Source: Rhizobium sp. Q54 (GTDB taxonomy: Bacteria; Pseudomonadota; Alphaproteobacteria; Rhizobiales; Aestuariivirgaceae). From it: a stretch of 64,000 bases of DNA. A program made the position numbers and the translations under genes. The stretch is taken from positions 1 to 64,000 of the forward strand of contig CAMDBX010000010.1 in assembly GCA_945889445.1 (NCBI GenBank), in the 5' to 3' direction. This document shows, piece after piece, positions 45,430-53,448 of the stretch. A model generated the notes under the pieces. The model saw only the letters and a list, made by a program, of their open reading frames with translations. It was not told where the DNA came from and did no database searches. The first letter of the stretch is position 1, and the number at the start of each line of letters is the position of its first letter.

Positions 45430-45492
45430 GGCGAGGCGGATCCTTCGGCACGGCGCGGGCGTTGGCAGGTCTGACGGCGCTTCATGGCAGGA

Positions 45493-45753
45493 TCAGCGCT
45501 CGGTGTCCGGAGATTCTGCGGGCGTGCGGCAATCATGCCCGTCGAGCGGGATTTGCTCATAGGGATTTGCAGCTTCCACGGGTGCGGCGCCCGCGCAGGC
45601 GCTGGCATCCGGCACCAGGATCGCGTGGGGAACCGCCTGCTCGTAGACCACGGCGGGGCCTTTGTCGGCCATCCAATCATCATGGCCTTCCCAGTTCATG
45701 GCCAGGGCGGGGCCGGCACAGCCGATGAGCAAGCAAGTCAATGTGGCGCGCAT
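45493..45753 (-). CDS. Small exported protein of unknown function
   Basis: An 86-residue product from ATG 45753 (an in-frame ATG at 45762 would add three residues). It begins with a signal peptide, MRATLTCLLIGCAGPALA. The LIGC could be a lipobox, or cleavage could follow ALA. The mature part is short, acidic and Pro-rich with two cysteines, and matches no family I know. It ends 63 bp before the DedA fusion gene starts on the same strand and is divergent from the MFS gene. Confidence 0.65.
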   Translation of the reverse strand: MRATLTCLLIGCAGPALAMNWEGHDDWMADKGPAVVYEQAVPHAILVPDASACAGAAPVEAANPYEQIPLDGHDCRTPAESPDTER

Positions 45754-45850
45754 GGTTCCCACTTAATGAAATCGTGACGGCAATTACAAGTCTCACAACT
45801 GCGTATGGGCCATTGGATCGCCCTGACGGCTGGTCCATACTAACGCCCAA

Positions 45851-47407
45851 ATGACGGAAAGTGCAGTCGCCCCGATCCCGGTGAGTGAGACCCCCAAGTG
45901 GCTGGGATTTGCAGCGCTTTGCATCGGCATGTTCATGGCGGTGCTGGACATCCAGATCGTCATCACCTCGCTGGGCGTCATCGAAAAGGCGTTGAAGATC
46001 GGCGCCGACCGCATGAGCTGGGTGCAGACATCCTACCTTATCGCGGAAATTGTCACGATCCCCCTCACCGGCGTCTTGATGCGAATGTTCTCCATGCGGA
46101 GGCTGCTGATCATTGCCATCGCACTGTTTACCGCCGCATCGGTGGGCTGCGCGATGAGCAATGGCTTCGCCATGCTGGTGGGCTTCCGGGTGCTGCAGGG
46201 CATGGCGGCGGGCGTGCTGATGCCGCTGGTGTTCGCAGCCGTGTTCCTGCTGTTCAAGCCCGGCACCGAACAGGGCATTGCCACCGTGCTGGCGGCAGTG
46301 GTGGCCGTCATCGCGCCCTCCACCGGGCCGATCGTCGGCGGCATTATCACCGAGACCTTTTCCTGGCAGTGGCTGTTCCTGATCAACACCGTTCCGGGCG
46401 CCGTCACCCTGCTTCTCGGGGCTTTGTGCCTGCCGCGCGAGAAGATGGAACTGGGGCTGCTGCGGGACCTCGACCTGCTGTCCATTCTATTCATTGCCAT
46501 TTCACTGGCCTGCCTCGAAATCGGGCTCAAGGAAGCGCCCGACCTTGGCTGGCTGTCGCCGGTGACGCTCGCCCTGTTTGCGGGCTTTGCGGCGCTGCTG
46601 ACCCTCACCATCATCCGGCCGCGACCAGCGGTGGACTTCAGCCTGTTCCGGGACCGCTACCTCGCCTATGGCTGCGCGCTCAGCTTCATTCTCGGTATCG
46701 GGCTTTATGGCTCCGTCTACCTGCTGCCCGTCTTCCTGTCGCTGGTGCGCTACTTGGGTCCTGTGGAGATCGGCACAGTCATGCTGGTAACCGGCGCGGC
46801 GCAACTCGTGTCAGCGCCGCTCTCGGTGCTGCTCGACCGGGTGATGCCGGCCCGACTGCTGAGCATAATCGGTTTTGCGCTGTTTGCCGCGGGGCTGGCG
46901 ATGAGCGGCTTCGAGACGCGGCTTTCGGGTTACGACGAATTGTTCTGGCCGCAGGTGGTGCGCGGCGTGGCGCTCGGCCTTTGCATCGTTCCGGTCACCC
47001 GTTTCGCCATGGGTTTCCTGCCGCCGGAGCGGGTGAGTGATGCGAGCGGCCTCTACAACCTGTCACGAGCGCTGGGCGGCATCATCGGCATTGCCATCAT
47101 AGACACACTGCTGTTCACGCGGTCAGCCGAGCACGCCGACCGCATCAAGGACCTGATGACGGACGATCCCGAGGCCGCCGCGCGCCTGCTGCAGATCACT
47201 GTCGACGAACTGCCCGACCCAACCGACCCCATGGGCCTGCTCGGCGTCATGGATACGATCCAGGAAGGCGCAGTGACGCTGGCCGTCAACGAAGCCTGGT
47301 TGCTGATGGGCGCCTGCACCCTCGCCGCTCTGGTGCTGCTGCTCATGCTTGGTCCGATTCGGGAACCGAAACCCGGGGTGCCCCTGGGACAACAGGCGGA
47401 ATTCTAG
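45851..47407 (+). CDS. MFS multidrug exporter, DHA2 (14-TM) family
   Basis: The 518-residue membrane protein has the DHA2 N-terminal pattern (CIGMFMAVLDIQIVITSL), motif A-like loops, motif C-like VVAVIAPSTGPIVGG characteristic of antiporters, and about 14 membrane spans. EmrB-type proteins export hydrophobic drugs with a periplasmic adaptor. No EmrA-like adaptor gene is beside it. The substrate is unknown. Confidence 0.9.
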   Translation: MTESAVAPIPVSETPKWLGFAALCIGMFMAVLDIQIVITSLGVIEKALKIGADRMSWVQTSYLIAEIVTIPLTGVLMRMFSMRRLLIIAIALFTAASVGCAMSNGFAMLVGFRVLQGMAAGVLMPLVFAAVFLLFKPGTEQGIATVLAAVVAVIAPSTGPIVGGIITETFSWQWLFLINTVPGAVTLLLGALCLPREKMELGLLRDLDLLSILFIAISLACLEIGLKEAPDLGWLSPVTLALFAGFAALLTLTIIRPRPAVDFSLFRDRYLAYGCALSFILGIGLYGSVYLLPVFLSLVRYLGPVEIGTVMLVTGAAQLVSAPLSVLLDRVMPARLLSIIGFALFAAGLAMSGFETRLSGYDELFWPQVVRGVALGLCIVPVTRFAMGFLPPERVSDASGLYNLSRALGGIIGIAIIDTLLFTRSAEHADRIKDLMTDDPEAAARLLQITVDELPDPTDPMGLLGVMDTIQEGAVTLAVNEAWLLMGACTLAALVLLLMLGPIREPKPGVPLGQQAEF

Positions 47408-47619
47408 ACCCACGCGCGAAACCTGCCCCTGTGGATAGCGGTGATGAACGGACCCTCCAGAGAAACAGACCATCCTTTTCGATCGTTGACTTCCGGCCGT
47501 TTACCAGGCGCGCATCGGCGACACCCCTGTGGACAGCGAGCATAAGCCAAGTGAGTTCTTGAGCTTACCCTGAGAATCGTATGAACCTATGTAGATGAGC
47601 GGCGGCCTCGGGGCTTAAG

Positions 47620-47635
47620 GCACAATATCTGGTGT
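47620..47635. promoter_or_regulatory. NrdR box 1 upstream of nrdJ
   Basis: GCACAATATCTGGTGT matches 13 of 16 positions of the NrdR consensus acaCwAtATaTwGtgt. NrdR represses ribonucleotide reductase genes through paired boxes. Confidence 0.75.
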
Positions 47636-47650
47636 TAATCTTTCGTTAAG

Positions 47651-47666
47651 ACACTATGTATTGACG
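47651..47666. promoter_or_regulatory. NrdR box 2 upstream of nrdJ
   Basis: ACACTATGTATTGACG matches 12 of 16 consensus positions. It starts 31 bp after box 1, the three-helical-turn spacing typical of NrdR pairs, and its last six bases are the -35 element of the nrdJ promoter. Confidence 0.75.
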
Positions 47667-47689
47667 GCCCTAGCCCTGAAGTACTAAAT
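47661..47689 (+). promoter_or_regulatory. Probable nrdJ promoter
   Basis: TTGACG (47661-47666), a 17-bp spacer and CTAAAT (47684-47689) make a sigma70-type promoter. Transcription would begin near 47697. NrdR box 2 covers the -35, so bound NrdR would block polymerase. Confidence 0.6.
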
Positions 47690-47696
47690 TCGTTTC

Positions 47697-47890
47697 AAAG
47701 GCTGAGGGCTGAGAGGTCGGGGTTGCGGGGGCAGCCTCATCCTCCACGGAACACTCGATAGAAGAGCCTGAAAAGCTCGGGGGCAGCAGTTTCCGAGGAC
47801 AGGGTGTGTGTTTTTGAAGCTGGGTGGATGGAGCACCTGGGGCTCTTTCGCGTGCTCGTGGCAACGATTTGATAGAGGGACTTAAAAAGA
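47697..47890 (+). ncRNA. Candidate structured 5' leader of nrdJ
   Basis: The predicted leader contains GGCTG/CAGCC (47707-47711, 47732-47736), a hairpin GAGC/GCTC around 47764-47778, and GAGCAC/GTGCTC (47831-47836, 47852-47857). The last overlaps an alternative pairing of GAGC with GGCTC at 47841-47845. The ribosome-binding site GAGGGA lies 10 nt before ATG. No known riboswitch class was recognised. Confidence 0.35.
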
Positions 47891-50800
47891 ATGCGCATTG
47901 AACGCCGCTACACCAAAGCAGGGCAGGACGCTTACGCGGAACTCGATTTCCGCCGCGCCACCAGTGAGATCAAGAACCCCGATGGCTCGATCGTTTTCCG
48001 GCTAGAGAACATCGACGTCCCCTCGTCCTGGAGCCAGGTGGCGACCGACATTCTCGCCCAGAAGTATTTCCGCAAGGCGGGCGTCCCGGCCGCGCTGAAG
48101 CGCGTTGAGGAAGAGACGGTTCCCTCATGGCTGTGGCGTTCCGTGCCCGACGAGGACGCACTCGCAAAGTTGCCCGAAAAGGAGCGCATCGTGGGAGAGC
48201 GCTCCTCTACCCAGGTGTTCAACCGTCTTGCCGGAACATGGACTTATTGGGGCTGGAAGGGCAAGTACTTCAACGCCGAGGAAGACGCCCGCGCCTTCTA
48301 TGACGAGATGTGCTTCATGCTCGCCACGCAGAAGTGTGCGCCCAACTCGCCGCAGTGGTTCAACACCGGCCTGCACTGGGCATATGGCATCGATGGTCCC
48401 GGCCAGGGCCATTACTACGTCGACCCCGAGACGGGCCGCATGACCAAGTCCAAGTCGGCCTACGAGCATCCGCAGCCGCATGCCTGCTTCATTCAGTCAG
48501 TCGCCGACGATCTCGTCAACGAGGGCGGCATCATGGACCTGTGGGTGCGCGAGGCGCGCCTGTTCAAGTATGGCTCCGGCACCGGCTCCAACTTCTCGGA
48601 ACTGCGTGGCGAGAGCGAGAAGCTTTCGGGCGGTGGCAAGTCCTCTGGGCTGATGAGCTTCCTCAAGATCGGCGACCGCGCAGCGGGCGCCATCAAGTCG
48701 GGCGGCACCACGCGCCGTGCGGCAAAGATGGTGATCGTCGACGTCGATCATCCGGACGTCGAGGAATTCGTGGACTGGAAGGTCCGCGAGGAACAGAAGG
48801 TGGCGGCCCTCGTCACAGGTTCGAAGACCGTCAAGAAGCACCTTCAGTCCGTGATGAAGGCCTGCGTGAACTGCGACGGCCCGGACGGCGATTGTTACGA
48901 GATCGACAAGAACCCGGCGCTGAAGCGCGCCGTAAAGGATGCCCGCAAGGCGCTGGTTTCCGACAACTACATCAAGCGCGTCATCCAGTTCGCCAAGCAG
49001 GGCTATACCGAAATCGAGTTCGACACCTATGATACGGACTGGGACGGCGAAGCCTATCGCACCGTGTCCGGACAGAACTCCAACAACTCGGTGCGCGTCA
49101 CCGACGAGTTCCTGCTCGCCGTCGAGCGCGACCTCGACTGGCAGTTGAACTCGCGCCTGTCGGGCAAGGTGACCAAGACCGTCAAGGCCGCCGCTCTGTG
49201 GGACAAGATCTCGTTTGCTGCCTGGGCCTCGGCTGACCCGGGCATCCAGTACCACACGACCATCAACGACTGGCACACCTGCCCGGCCTCTGGCCAGATC
49301 CGTGCATCGAACCCGTGCTCGGAATACATGTTTCTTGACGACACGGCCTGCAACCTCGCCTCGCTGAACCTCTTGCAGTTCCGGGATCCGGTGACGGCCA
49401 AGTTCGACATCGACTCCTTCGAGCATGCGGTTCGCCTGTGGACCATGGTGCTCGAAATCTCGGTGATGATGGCTCAGTTCCCATCGAAAGAGATCGCCAA
49501 GCTCTCCTACGAGTTCCGGACCCTTGGCCTCGGCTTCGCCAACATCGGCGGCCTGCTGATGACCGCCGGCATCCCCTATGATAGCCATGAAGGCCGCGCC
49601 ATCTGCGCTGCCATCTCGGCGATCATGACCGGCGTCTCCTATGCCACTTCCGCCGAGATGGCGAAGGAACTGGGACCCTTCAACGGTTTTGCCAAGAACC
49701 GCGAGCACATGCTGCGCGTCATGCGCAACCATCGCCGTGCGGCCTATGGCGCGGCCGTGGGTTACGAGGACCTGCGCACCATTCCGGTGGCCCTCGACGA
49801 CACCGAGTTGAAGGACAAGGACCTTGCCGTCGCCGCCCGCCGCGCCTGGGATCTCGCAGTCTCGCTCGGCCAGGAACACGGTTACCGCAATGCGCAGGCG
49901 ACGGTGATCGCACCCACGGGCACGATCGGCCTTGTCATGGACTGCGACACCACCGGCATCGAGCCTGACTTCGCGCTGGTGAAATTCAAGAAGCTTGCCG
50001 GCGGCGGCTACTTCAAGATCATCAACCAGGCCGTTCCGGAAGCGCTTCGCACGCTGGGCTACGGCCAGGAGCAGATCGAGAAGATCATCGCCTATGCAGT
50101 GGGCCACGGTACGCTTGCCGACTCCCCCGGCATCAACCACCAGGCCCTGAAGTCCAAGGGCTTCGGCGAGGAGCAGATCGCCAAGATCGAATCGGGCCTC
50201 GCGTCCGCCTTCGACATCAAGTTCGTGTTCAACAAGTGGACGCTGGGCGAGGAGTTCTGCCGCTCGGTTCTCGGCCTGTCGGACGAGAACCTGAACGACT
50301 TCGGCTTCGACATGCTGGCCCACCTCGGCTTCTCCAAGGCCGACATCGACAAGGCCAACATTCACGTCTGCGGCGCGATGACGCTGGAAAGCGCCCCCGC
50401 CCTCAAGGACGAGCACCTGCCGGTGTTCGACTGTGCCAACGCCTGTGGCCGCCTCGGCAAGCGCTACCTGTCGGTCGACAGCCACATCCGCATGATGGCG
50501 GCGAGCCAGCCCTTCATCTCAGGGGCCATCTCCAAGACCATCAACATGCCGAACGACGCAACCGTGGAAGACTGCGCCAGCGCCTACATGCTGTCGTGGA
50601 AGCTGGCCATCAAGGCCAACGCGCTCTACCGCGACGGCTCCAAGCTGTCTCAGCCGCTCTCTTCGCAGCTCCTGTCCGATGACGACGAGGACGCCGACGA
50701 CATGGCCGAGGCGCTGATGACCAAGACGGTCGCGGCCCGGGTCGAAACAGTGGTCGAAAAAATCGTCGAGCGGGTGGTGGAGCGCGAGCGTTCGCGCCTG

Positions 50801-51574
50801 AAGCTGCCCAATCGCCGCAAGGGCTACACACAGAAGTCGGTGGTGGGCGGCCATAAGGTCTATCTCCGCACCGGTGAATATGACGATGGCAAGCTGGGCG
50901 AGATCTTCATCGACATGCACAAGGAGGGTGCCGCCCTCCGTGCCATGATGAACAACTTCGCGATCGCCATCTCTGTCGGCCTCCAGTACGGCGTGCCGCT
51001 GGAGGAGTTCGTGGACGCCTTCACCTTTACCAAGTTCGAGCCCGCTGGCATGGTTCAGGGCAACGACTCGATCAAGAACGCGACGTCGATCCTCGACTAC
51101 GTGTTCCGCGAATTGGCCGTGTCCTACCTCGGCCGCTCCGACCTTGCCCATGTCGAACCGTCGGAAATGGGTTTCGACTCCCTGGGCAAGGGTGAAGACA
51201 GCGACAACGGCCCGCGCGTTCCAGCCTCCCGCGTGTTGTCATCCGGCTTCGTGCGCCGGCCGAACCTCGCATCATCCAACGTGGTGGTGATGTCGAGTTC
51301 ACAGCCGATGCCGTCTGCTGCAGCTGCCGTGACCCGCGCAGATGGTGCTCTGGCGCTGATGGATGCGCCAACCCAAGTGACGACGACGCGCCAGGAGATG
51401 GCCGTGGCGGTGGAGACGACGACGTCCGTCATCTCGGCGAATGACCGTCGCGCGGAAGCGCGCATGAAGGGCTACGAGGGCGAGAGTTGCTCCGAGTGTG
51501 GCAACTTCACCATGGTTCGCAACGGCACTTGCCTGAAGTGCGATACCTGCGGTTCAACGAGCGGCTGCTCGTAA
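47891..51574 (+). CDS. nrdJ: Vitamin B12-dependent (class II) ribonucleotide reductase
   Basis: The 1227-residue enzyme reduces ribonucleotides to deoxyribonucleotides using adenosylcobalamin, needing no oxygen and no separate radical subunit. Core motifs include [32 protein letters not shown] (active-site region), [21 protein letters not shown], and the C-terminal cysteine-rich tail [23 protein letters not shown], which relays electrons or binds zinc. The length matches the long alphaproteobacterial form. Control by NrdR is indicated by the boxes upstream. No class I nrdAB genes lie nearby. Confidence 0.97.
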   Translation: MRIERRYTKAGQDAYAELDFRRATSEIKNPDGSIVFRLENIDVPSSWSQVATDILAQKYFRKAGVPAALKRVEEETVPSWLWRSVPDEDALAKLPEKERIVGERSSTQVFNRLAGTWTYWGWKGKYFNAEEDARAFYDEMCFMLATQKCAPNSPQWFNTGLHWAYGIDGPGQGHYYVDPETGRMTKSKSAYEHPQPHACFIQSVADDLVNEGGIMDLWVREARLFKYGSGTGSNFSELRGESEKLSGGGKSSGLMSFLKIGDRAAGAIKSGGTTRRAAKMVIVDVDHPDVEEFVDWKVREEQKVAALVTGSKTVKKHLQSVMKACVNCDGPDGDCYEIDKNPALKRAVKDARKALVSDNYIKRVIQFAKQGYTEIEFDTYDTDWDGEAYRTVSGQNSNNSVRVTDEFLLAVERDLDWQLNSRLSGKVTKTVKAAALWDKISFAAWASADPGIQYHTTINDWHTCPASGQIRASNPCSEYMFLDDTACNLASLNLLQFRDPVTAKFDIDSFEHAVRLWTMVLEISVMMAQFPSKEIAKLSYEFRTLGLGFANIGGLLMTAGIPYDSHEGRAICAAISAIMTGVSYATSAEMAKELGPFNGFAKNREHMLRVMRNHRRAAYGAAVGYEDLRTIPVALDDTELKDKDLAVAARRAWDLAVSLGQEHGYRNAQATVIAPTGTIGLVMDCDTTGIEPDFALVKFKKLAGGGYFKIINQAVPEALRTLGYGQEQIEKIIAYAVGHGTLADSPGINHQALKSKGFGEEQIAKIESGLASAFDIKFVFNKWTLGEEFCRSVLGLSDENLNDFGFDMLAHLGFSKADIDKANIHVCGAMTLESAPALKDEHLPVFDCANACGRLGKRYLSVDSHIRMMAASQPFISGAISKTINMPNDATVEDCASAYMLSWKLAIKANALYRDGSKLSQPLSSQLLSDDDEDADDMAEALMTKTVAARVETVVEKIVERVVERERSRLKLPNRRKGYTQKSVVGGHKVYLRTGEYDDGKLGEIFIDMHKEGAALRAMMNNFAIAISVGLQYGVPLEEFVDAFTFTKFEPAGMVQGNDSIKNATSILDYVFRELAVSYLGRSDLAHVEPSEMGFDSLGKGEDSDNGPRVPASRVLSSGFVRRPNLASSNVVVMSSSQPMPSAAAAVTRADGALALMDAPTQVTTTRQEMAVAVETTTSVISANDRRAEARMKGYEGESCSECGNFTMVRNGTCLKCDTCGSTSGCS

Positions 51575-51600
51575 CGCCGCGCGCACAACAAGAATTGTTT

Positions 51601-51627
51601 GAGAGGCCGGACATGTTCCGGCCTCTC
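51601..51627 (+). terminator. Intrinsic terminator of nrdJ
   Basis: GAGAGGCCGGA (51601-51611), loop CATGT, TCCGGCCTCTC (51617-51627), then a short T-containing run (tgcttttgg). The perfect 11-bp stem is 26 bp after the nrdJ stop. Confidence 0.8.
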
Positions 51628-51762
51628 TGCTTTTGGGTGCGGAGAAGCCCGTCAACGGCCAACCGATTCCTGCCTCTGCATGTCATCTCGGCAACATCGA
51701 AAGCCTCTCAGCGGCCTCGCTAGGGGCTCAAAACAGCCCTCGAAACCCCTGCCCCAGAAAAA

Positions 51763-51771
51763 TTATCCACA
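51763..51771 (+). promoter_or_regulatory. Perfect DnaA box
   Basis: TTATCCACA, an exact match to the DnaA-box consensus, in the AT-rich region after nrdJ. A single box is not an origin; it may be a regulatory or titration site. Confidence 0.5.
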
Positions 51772-51987
51772 ATTTACTCGTCACCATCACCGCCGATCTT
51801 GACAGGGACGAGCGCCTGCGGAAGGTCGTGAAACGGCTGTTCATCCGTGGGCTGACGAGTGTGAAAACGCCATGTTTTATTGTATTTTTAGCGCTGTTTC
51901 GGTTTTTTGTCCGTGCACGTACGGTATCTCGGTTTTTCCGAGCGTTTACCGATTGTTAGAAAGAATCCGGGAGCATACAAGATGTTG

Positions 51988-52004
51988 TTCGGCATATTGC
52001 CGAA
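51988..52004. repeat. Perfect 7-bp inverted repeat, candidate operator
   Basis: TTCGGCA (51988-51994) and TGCCGAA (51998-52004) flank TAT, 125 bp before the histone-like start. It could be an operator or a short hairpin in the leader. Confidence 0.4.
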
Positions 52005-52128
52005 TCACACAAGCGGGTGCAGAAAACACAACGATGACTGGTCAAGCTCGTATCCAACATGCCAGCTTACCTGTCTATGTGAGGCTTACCTGCGTTGTGG
52101 GGCACTAACAACTCTAGGAGAGACAGCA

Positions 52129-52269
52129 ATGGCTGCGAAGAAAGCTGCGAAGAAGCCTGCCAAGAAGGCCGCCAAGAAGGTTGCCAAGAAGCCGGCTAAG
52201 AAGGCCGCCAAGAAGCCGGCCGCCAAGAAGGCCGCCAAGAAGCCGGCCAAGAAGGCCGCTAAGAAGTAG
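52129..52269 (+). CDS. Lysine/alanine-rich histone H1-like peptide
   Basis: A 46-residue protein made of AAKK and PAKK repeats: 22 lysines, 18 alanines and 4 prolines, with no other residue except the initial Met and one Val. A strong ribosome-binding site (TAGGAGAG) precedes ATG 52129, and a clear terminator follows. It resembles the C-terminal tails of histone H1 and bacterial HC1/AlgP-like DNA-binding proteins and should bind DNA or RNA non-specifically. The coding repeats could vary in number by slippage. Function is inferred only from composition. Confidence 0.8.
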   Translation: MAAKKAAKKPAKKAAKKVAKKPAKKAAKKPAAKKAAKKPAKKAAKK

Positions 52270-52289
52270 TCTTCTGATACTTCAGGACT

Positions 52290-52328
52290 GGACCCCGGAT
52301 GGCGAAAGCCTCCGGGGTCAGTTCTTTT
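52290..52328 (+). terminator. Intrinsic terminator of the histone-like gene
   Basis: GACCCCGGA and TCCGGGGTC form the stem around an inner GGC-GAAA-GCC hairpin (52291-52319), followed by TTCTTTTT. This is a textbook rho-independent terminator, 22 bp after the stop. Confidence 0.9.
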
Positions 52329-52348
52329 TCGACCCTCCTCCAAACGAA

Positions 52349-52373
52349 AAGGGCCGCAGAAACTGCGGCCCTT
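52349..52373 (-). terminator. Terminator between histone-like gene and L,D-transpeptidase
   Basis: AAGGGCCGCAG (52349-52359), loop AAA, CTGCGGCCCTT (52363-52373) with T-runs on both strands. It lies 28 bp beyond the L,D-transpeptidase stop and probably serves that minus-strand gene, while also backing up the preceding plus-strand one. Confidence 0.8.
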
Positions 52374-52400
52374 CGTGTTTTCAGGGGACGTCCGACCAGT

Positions 52401-53330
52401 CTACTGGAAGACGTGCACCTTGGCGCCGACCTTGACCCTCTCATAGAGTTCGATCACGTCGGCGTTCATCATGCGGATGCAGCCCGAGGATACGGCGCCA
52501 CCAATTGACCCCGGCGAATTGGTGCCGTGAATCCGGAAGATGGTGCCGCCGATGTAGAGAGCACGCGCACCCAGAGGATTCTCGGGGCCGCCCGCCATTT
52601 CAGGAGGAAGGATGTGGCCTTTGGCGGCTTCGCGCCTGATCATCTCGGCGGGCGGGCGCCAGGTTGGCCATTCCGCCTTGTTCACGATGGTCGACGTACC
52701 CGACCACTGGAACCCCTCGCGGCCGACGCCCACGCTGTAGCGCCGCGCTTCACCCGGACCGGTGACGAGATAGAGGGCGCGCTCCGGCGTCGACACCACA
52801 ATGGATCCCACGGCATATTTGGAGGCCGGTGCCCAGTCGATGTCGGCACCTGTCATTTCATCCATGGAGGCGCGCTGGCTCGACGATTTGCTGGAACGGG
52901 TGGATGCCCGCTGCACCCCGGCGCGGGGCTTGTCCTGCAACAGGCATTCGAGGAAGCCCTCGCAAGCCCAGCCCGGTTGCTGGGTCTTGCGGGCGGCAGT
53001 GGTCTTCCGGTTGGCCGCCGCCTTCCGGACCTGAGCTGCCTTCCGCGCCTCGGCCTGCTTTTTCGCTTCGGCCTGCTTTTTCGCTTCGGCCTGCTTTTTG
53101 GCTTCGGCCTGTTTTTTCAACTGGGCCCGCTTCTTTGCTTCGGCCTGCTTCTCCGCCTCGGCCTTCTTCTTGGCCTCCGCCGCAGCCTGTTGCTTCTTCT
53201 TGAGCAATTGCTGTTGCTGCTGCTCTGCCGGCGTGGTCGCGGCAGATGCCACGGCCATGAGCCCAGCCATCGGCAGGACAGCCAGCATGAGAGCAACAAG
53301 TATCTTGCGCATCAGTAAGACCCTATTCAT
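52401..53330 (-). CDS. L,D-transpeptidase with long Lys/Ala/Glu coiled-coil spacer
   Basis: The 309-residue product from ATG 53330 has a signal peptide (KILVALMLAVLPMAGLMAVASA). About 80 residues of KKQAEA repeats (35-115) should form a helical or coiled-coil stalk. A C-terminal YkuD domain holds H268 in RIHGTNSPGSIGGAVSSGC and nucleophile C284. YkuD enzymes form 3-3 peptidoglycan cross-links or attach proteins to peptidoglycan. An in-frame ATG at 53393 would place 21 residues before the signal peptide. Confidence 0.9.
   Translation of the reverse strand: MNRVLLMRKILVALMLAVLPMAGLMAVASAATTPAEQQQQQLLKKKQQAAAEAKKKAEAEKQAEAKKRAQLKKQAEAKKQAEAKKQAEAKKQAEARKAAQVRKAAANRKTTAARKTQQPGWACEGFLECLLQDKPRAGVQRASTRSSKSSSQRASMDEMTGADIDWAPASKYAVGSIVVSTPERALYLVTGPGEARRYSVGVGREGFQWSGTSTIVNKAEWPTWRPPAEMIRREAAKGHILPPEMAGGPENPLGARALYIGGTIFRIHGTNSPGSIGGAVSSGCIRMMNADVIELYERVKVGAKVHVFQ
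53051..53122 (-). repeat. 18-bp tandem repeat encoding KKQAEA units
   Basis: Three near-identical 18-bp units (53051-53104) and a degenerate fourth encode consecutive KKQAEA repeats in the L,D-transpeptidase stalk. Change in copy number would alter stalk length in steps of six residues. Confidence 0.7.
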
Positions 53331-53448
53331 TGCGCGCTCTTGAACCACGGTCACATCTGCGGCGCAAGCCTGCCATAATGTCGTTGCGTTCATGAGGTGT
53401 TCACATATTCTCGGACAAGACGTCCCCGCCCAATGCCCAGGAGACTAC

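Larger units (their letters stand above)
47408..47890 (+). other. 483-bp regulatory region upstream of nrdJ
   Basis: There is no gene. The region holds two DnaA-box-like sequences (47430-47438, 47528-47536), tandem NrdR boxes (47620-47666), a promoter (47661-47689) and a ~190-nt leader with stem-loops (47707-47736, 47831-47857). No B12-aptamer core sequence was found. Confidence 0.6.
51628..52128 (+). other. AT-rich non-coding region before the histone-like gene
   Basis: About 500 bp, noticeably richer in A+T than its surroundings, with T-runs around 51870-51940. It contains a perfect DnaA box (51763-51771), a hairpin CTCGG-T5-CCGAG (51928-51942) and a perfect inverted repeat TTCGGCA-TAT-TGCCGAA (51988-52004). 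Frames through it lack ribosome-binding sites or family features. It probably holds the promoter and a long leader of the following gene, possibly a small RNA. Confidence 0.4.

Noticed and set aside
47697-47890. Cobalamin riboswitch before nrdJ
   Set aside because: Expected because the enzyme needs B12, but neither a GCCACTG-type segment nor the AGCCAGGAGACC core is present.
48497-50485. 662-codon frame antisense to nrdJ
   Set aside because: Low-complexity His/Val/Gly-rich translation typical of a shadow frame; nrdJ is clearly the coding strand.
51633-51959. 108-residue frame after nrdJ
   Set aside because: Starts inside the terminator region, lacks a ribosome-binding site and has an irregular composition.
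51628-52128. Replication origin in the AT-rich region
   Set aside because: Only one perfect DnaA box, no cluster of boxes, and none of the usual origin neighbours (hemE, dnaA, parAB).
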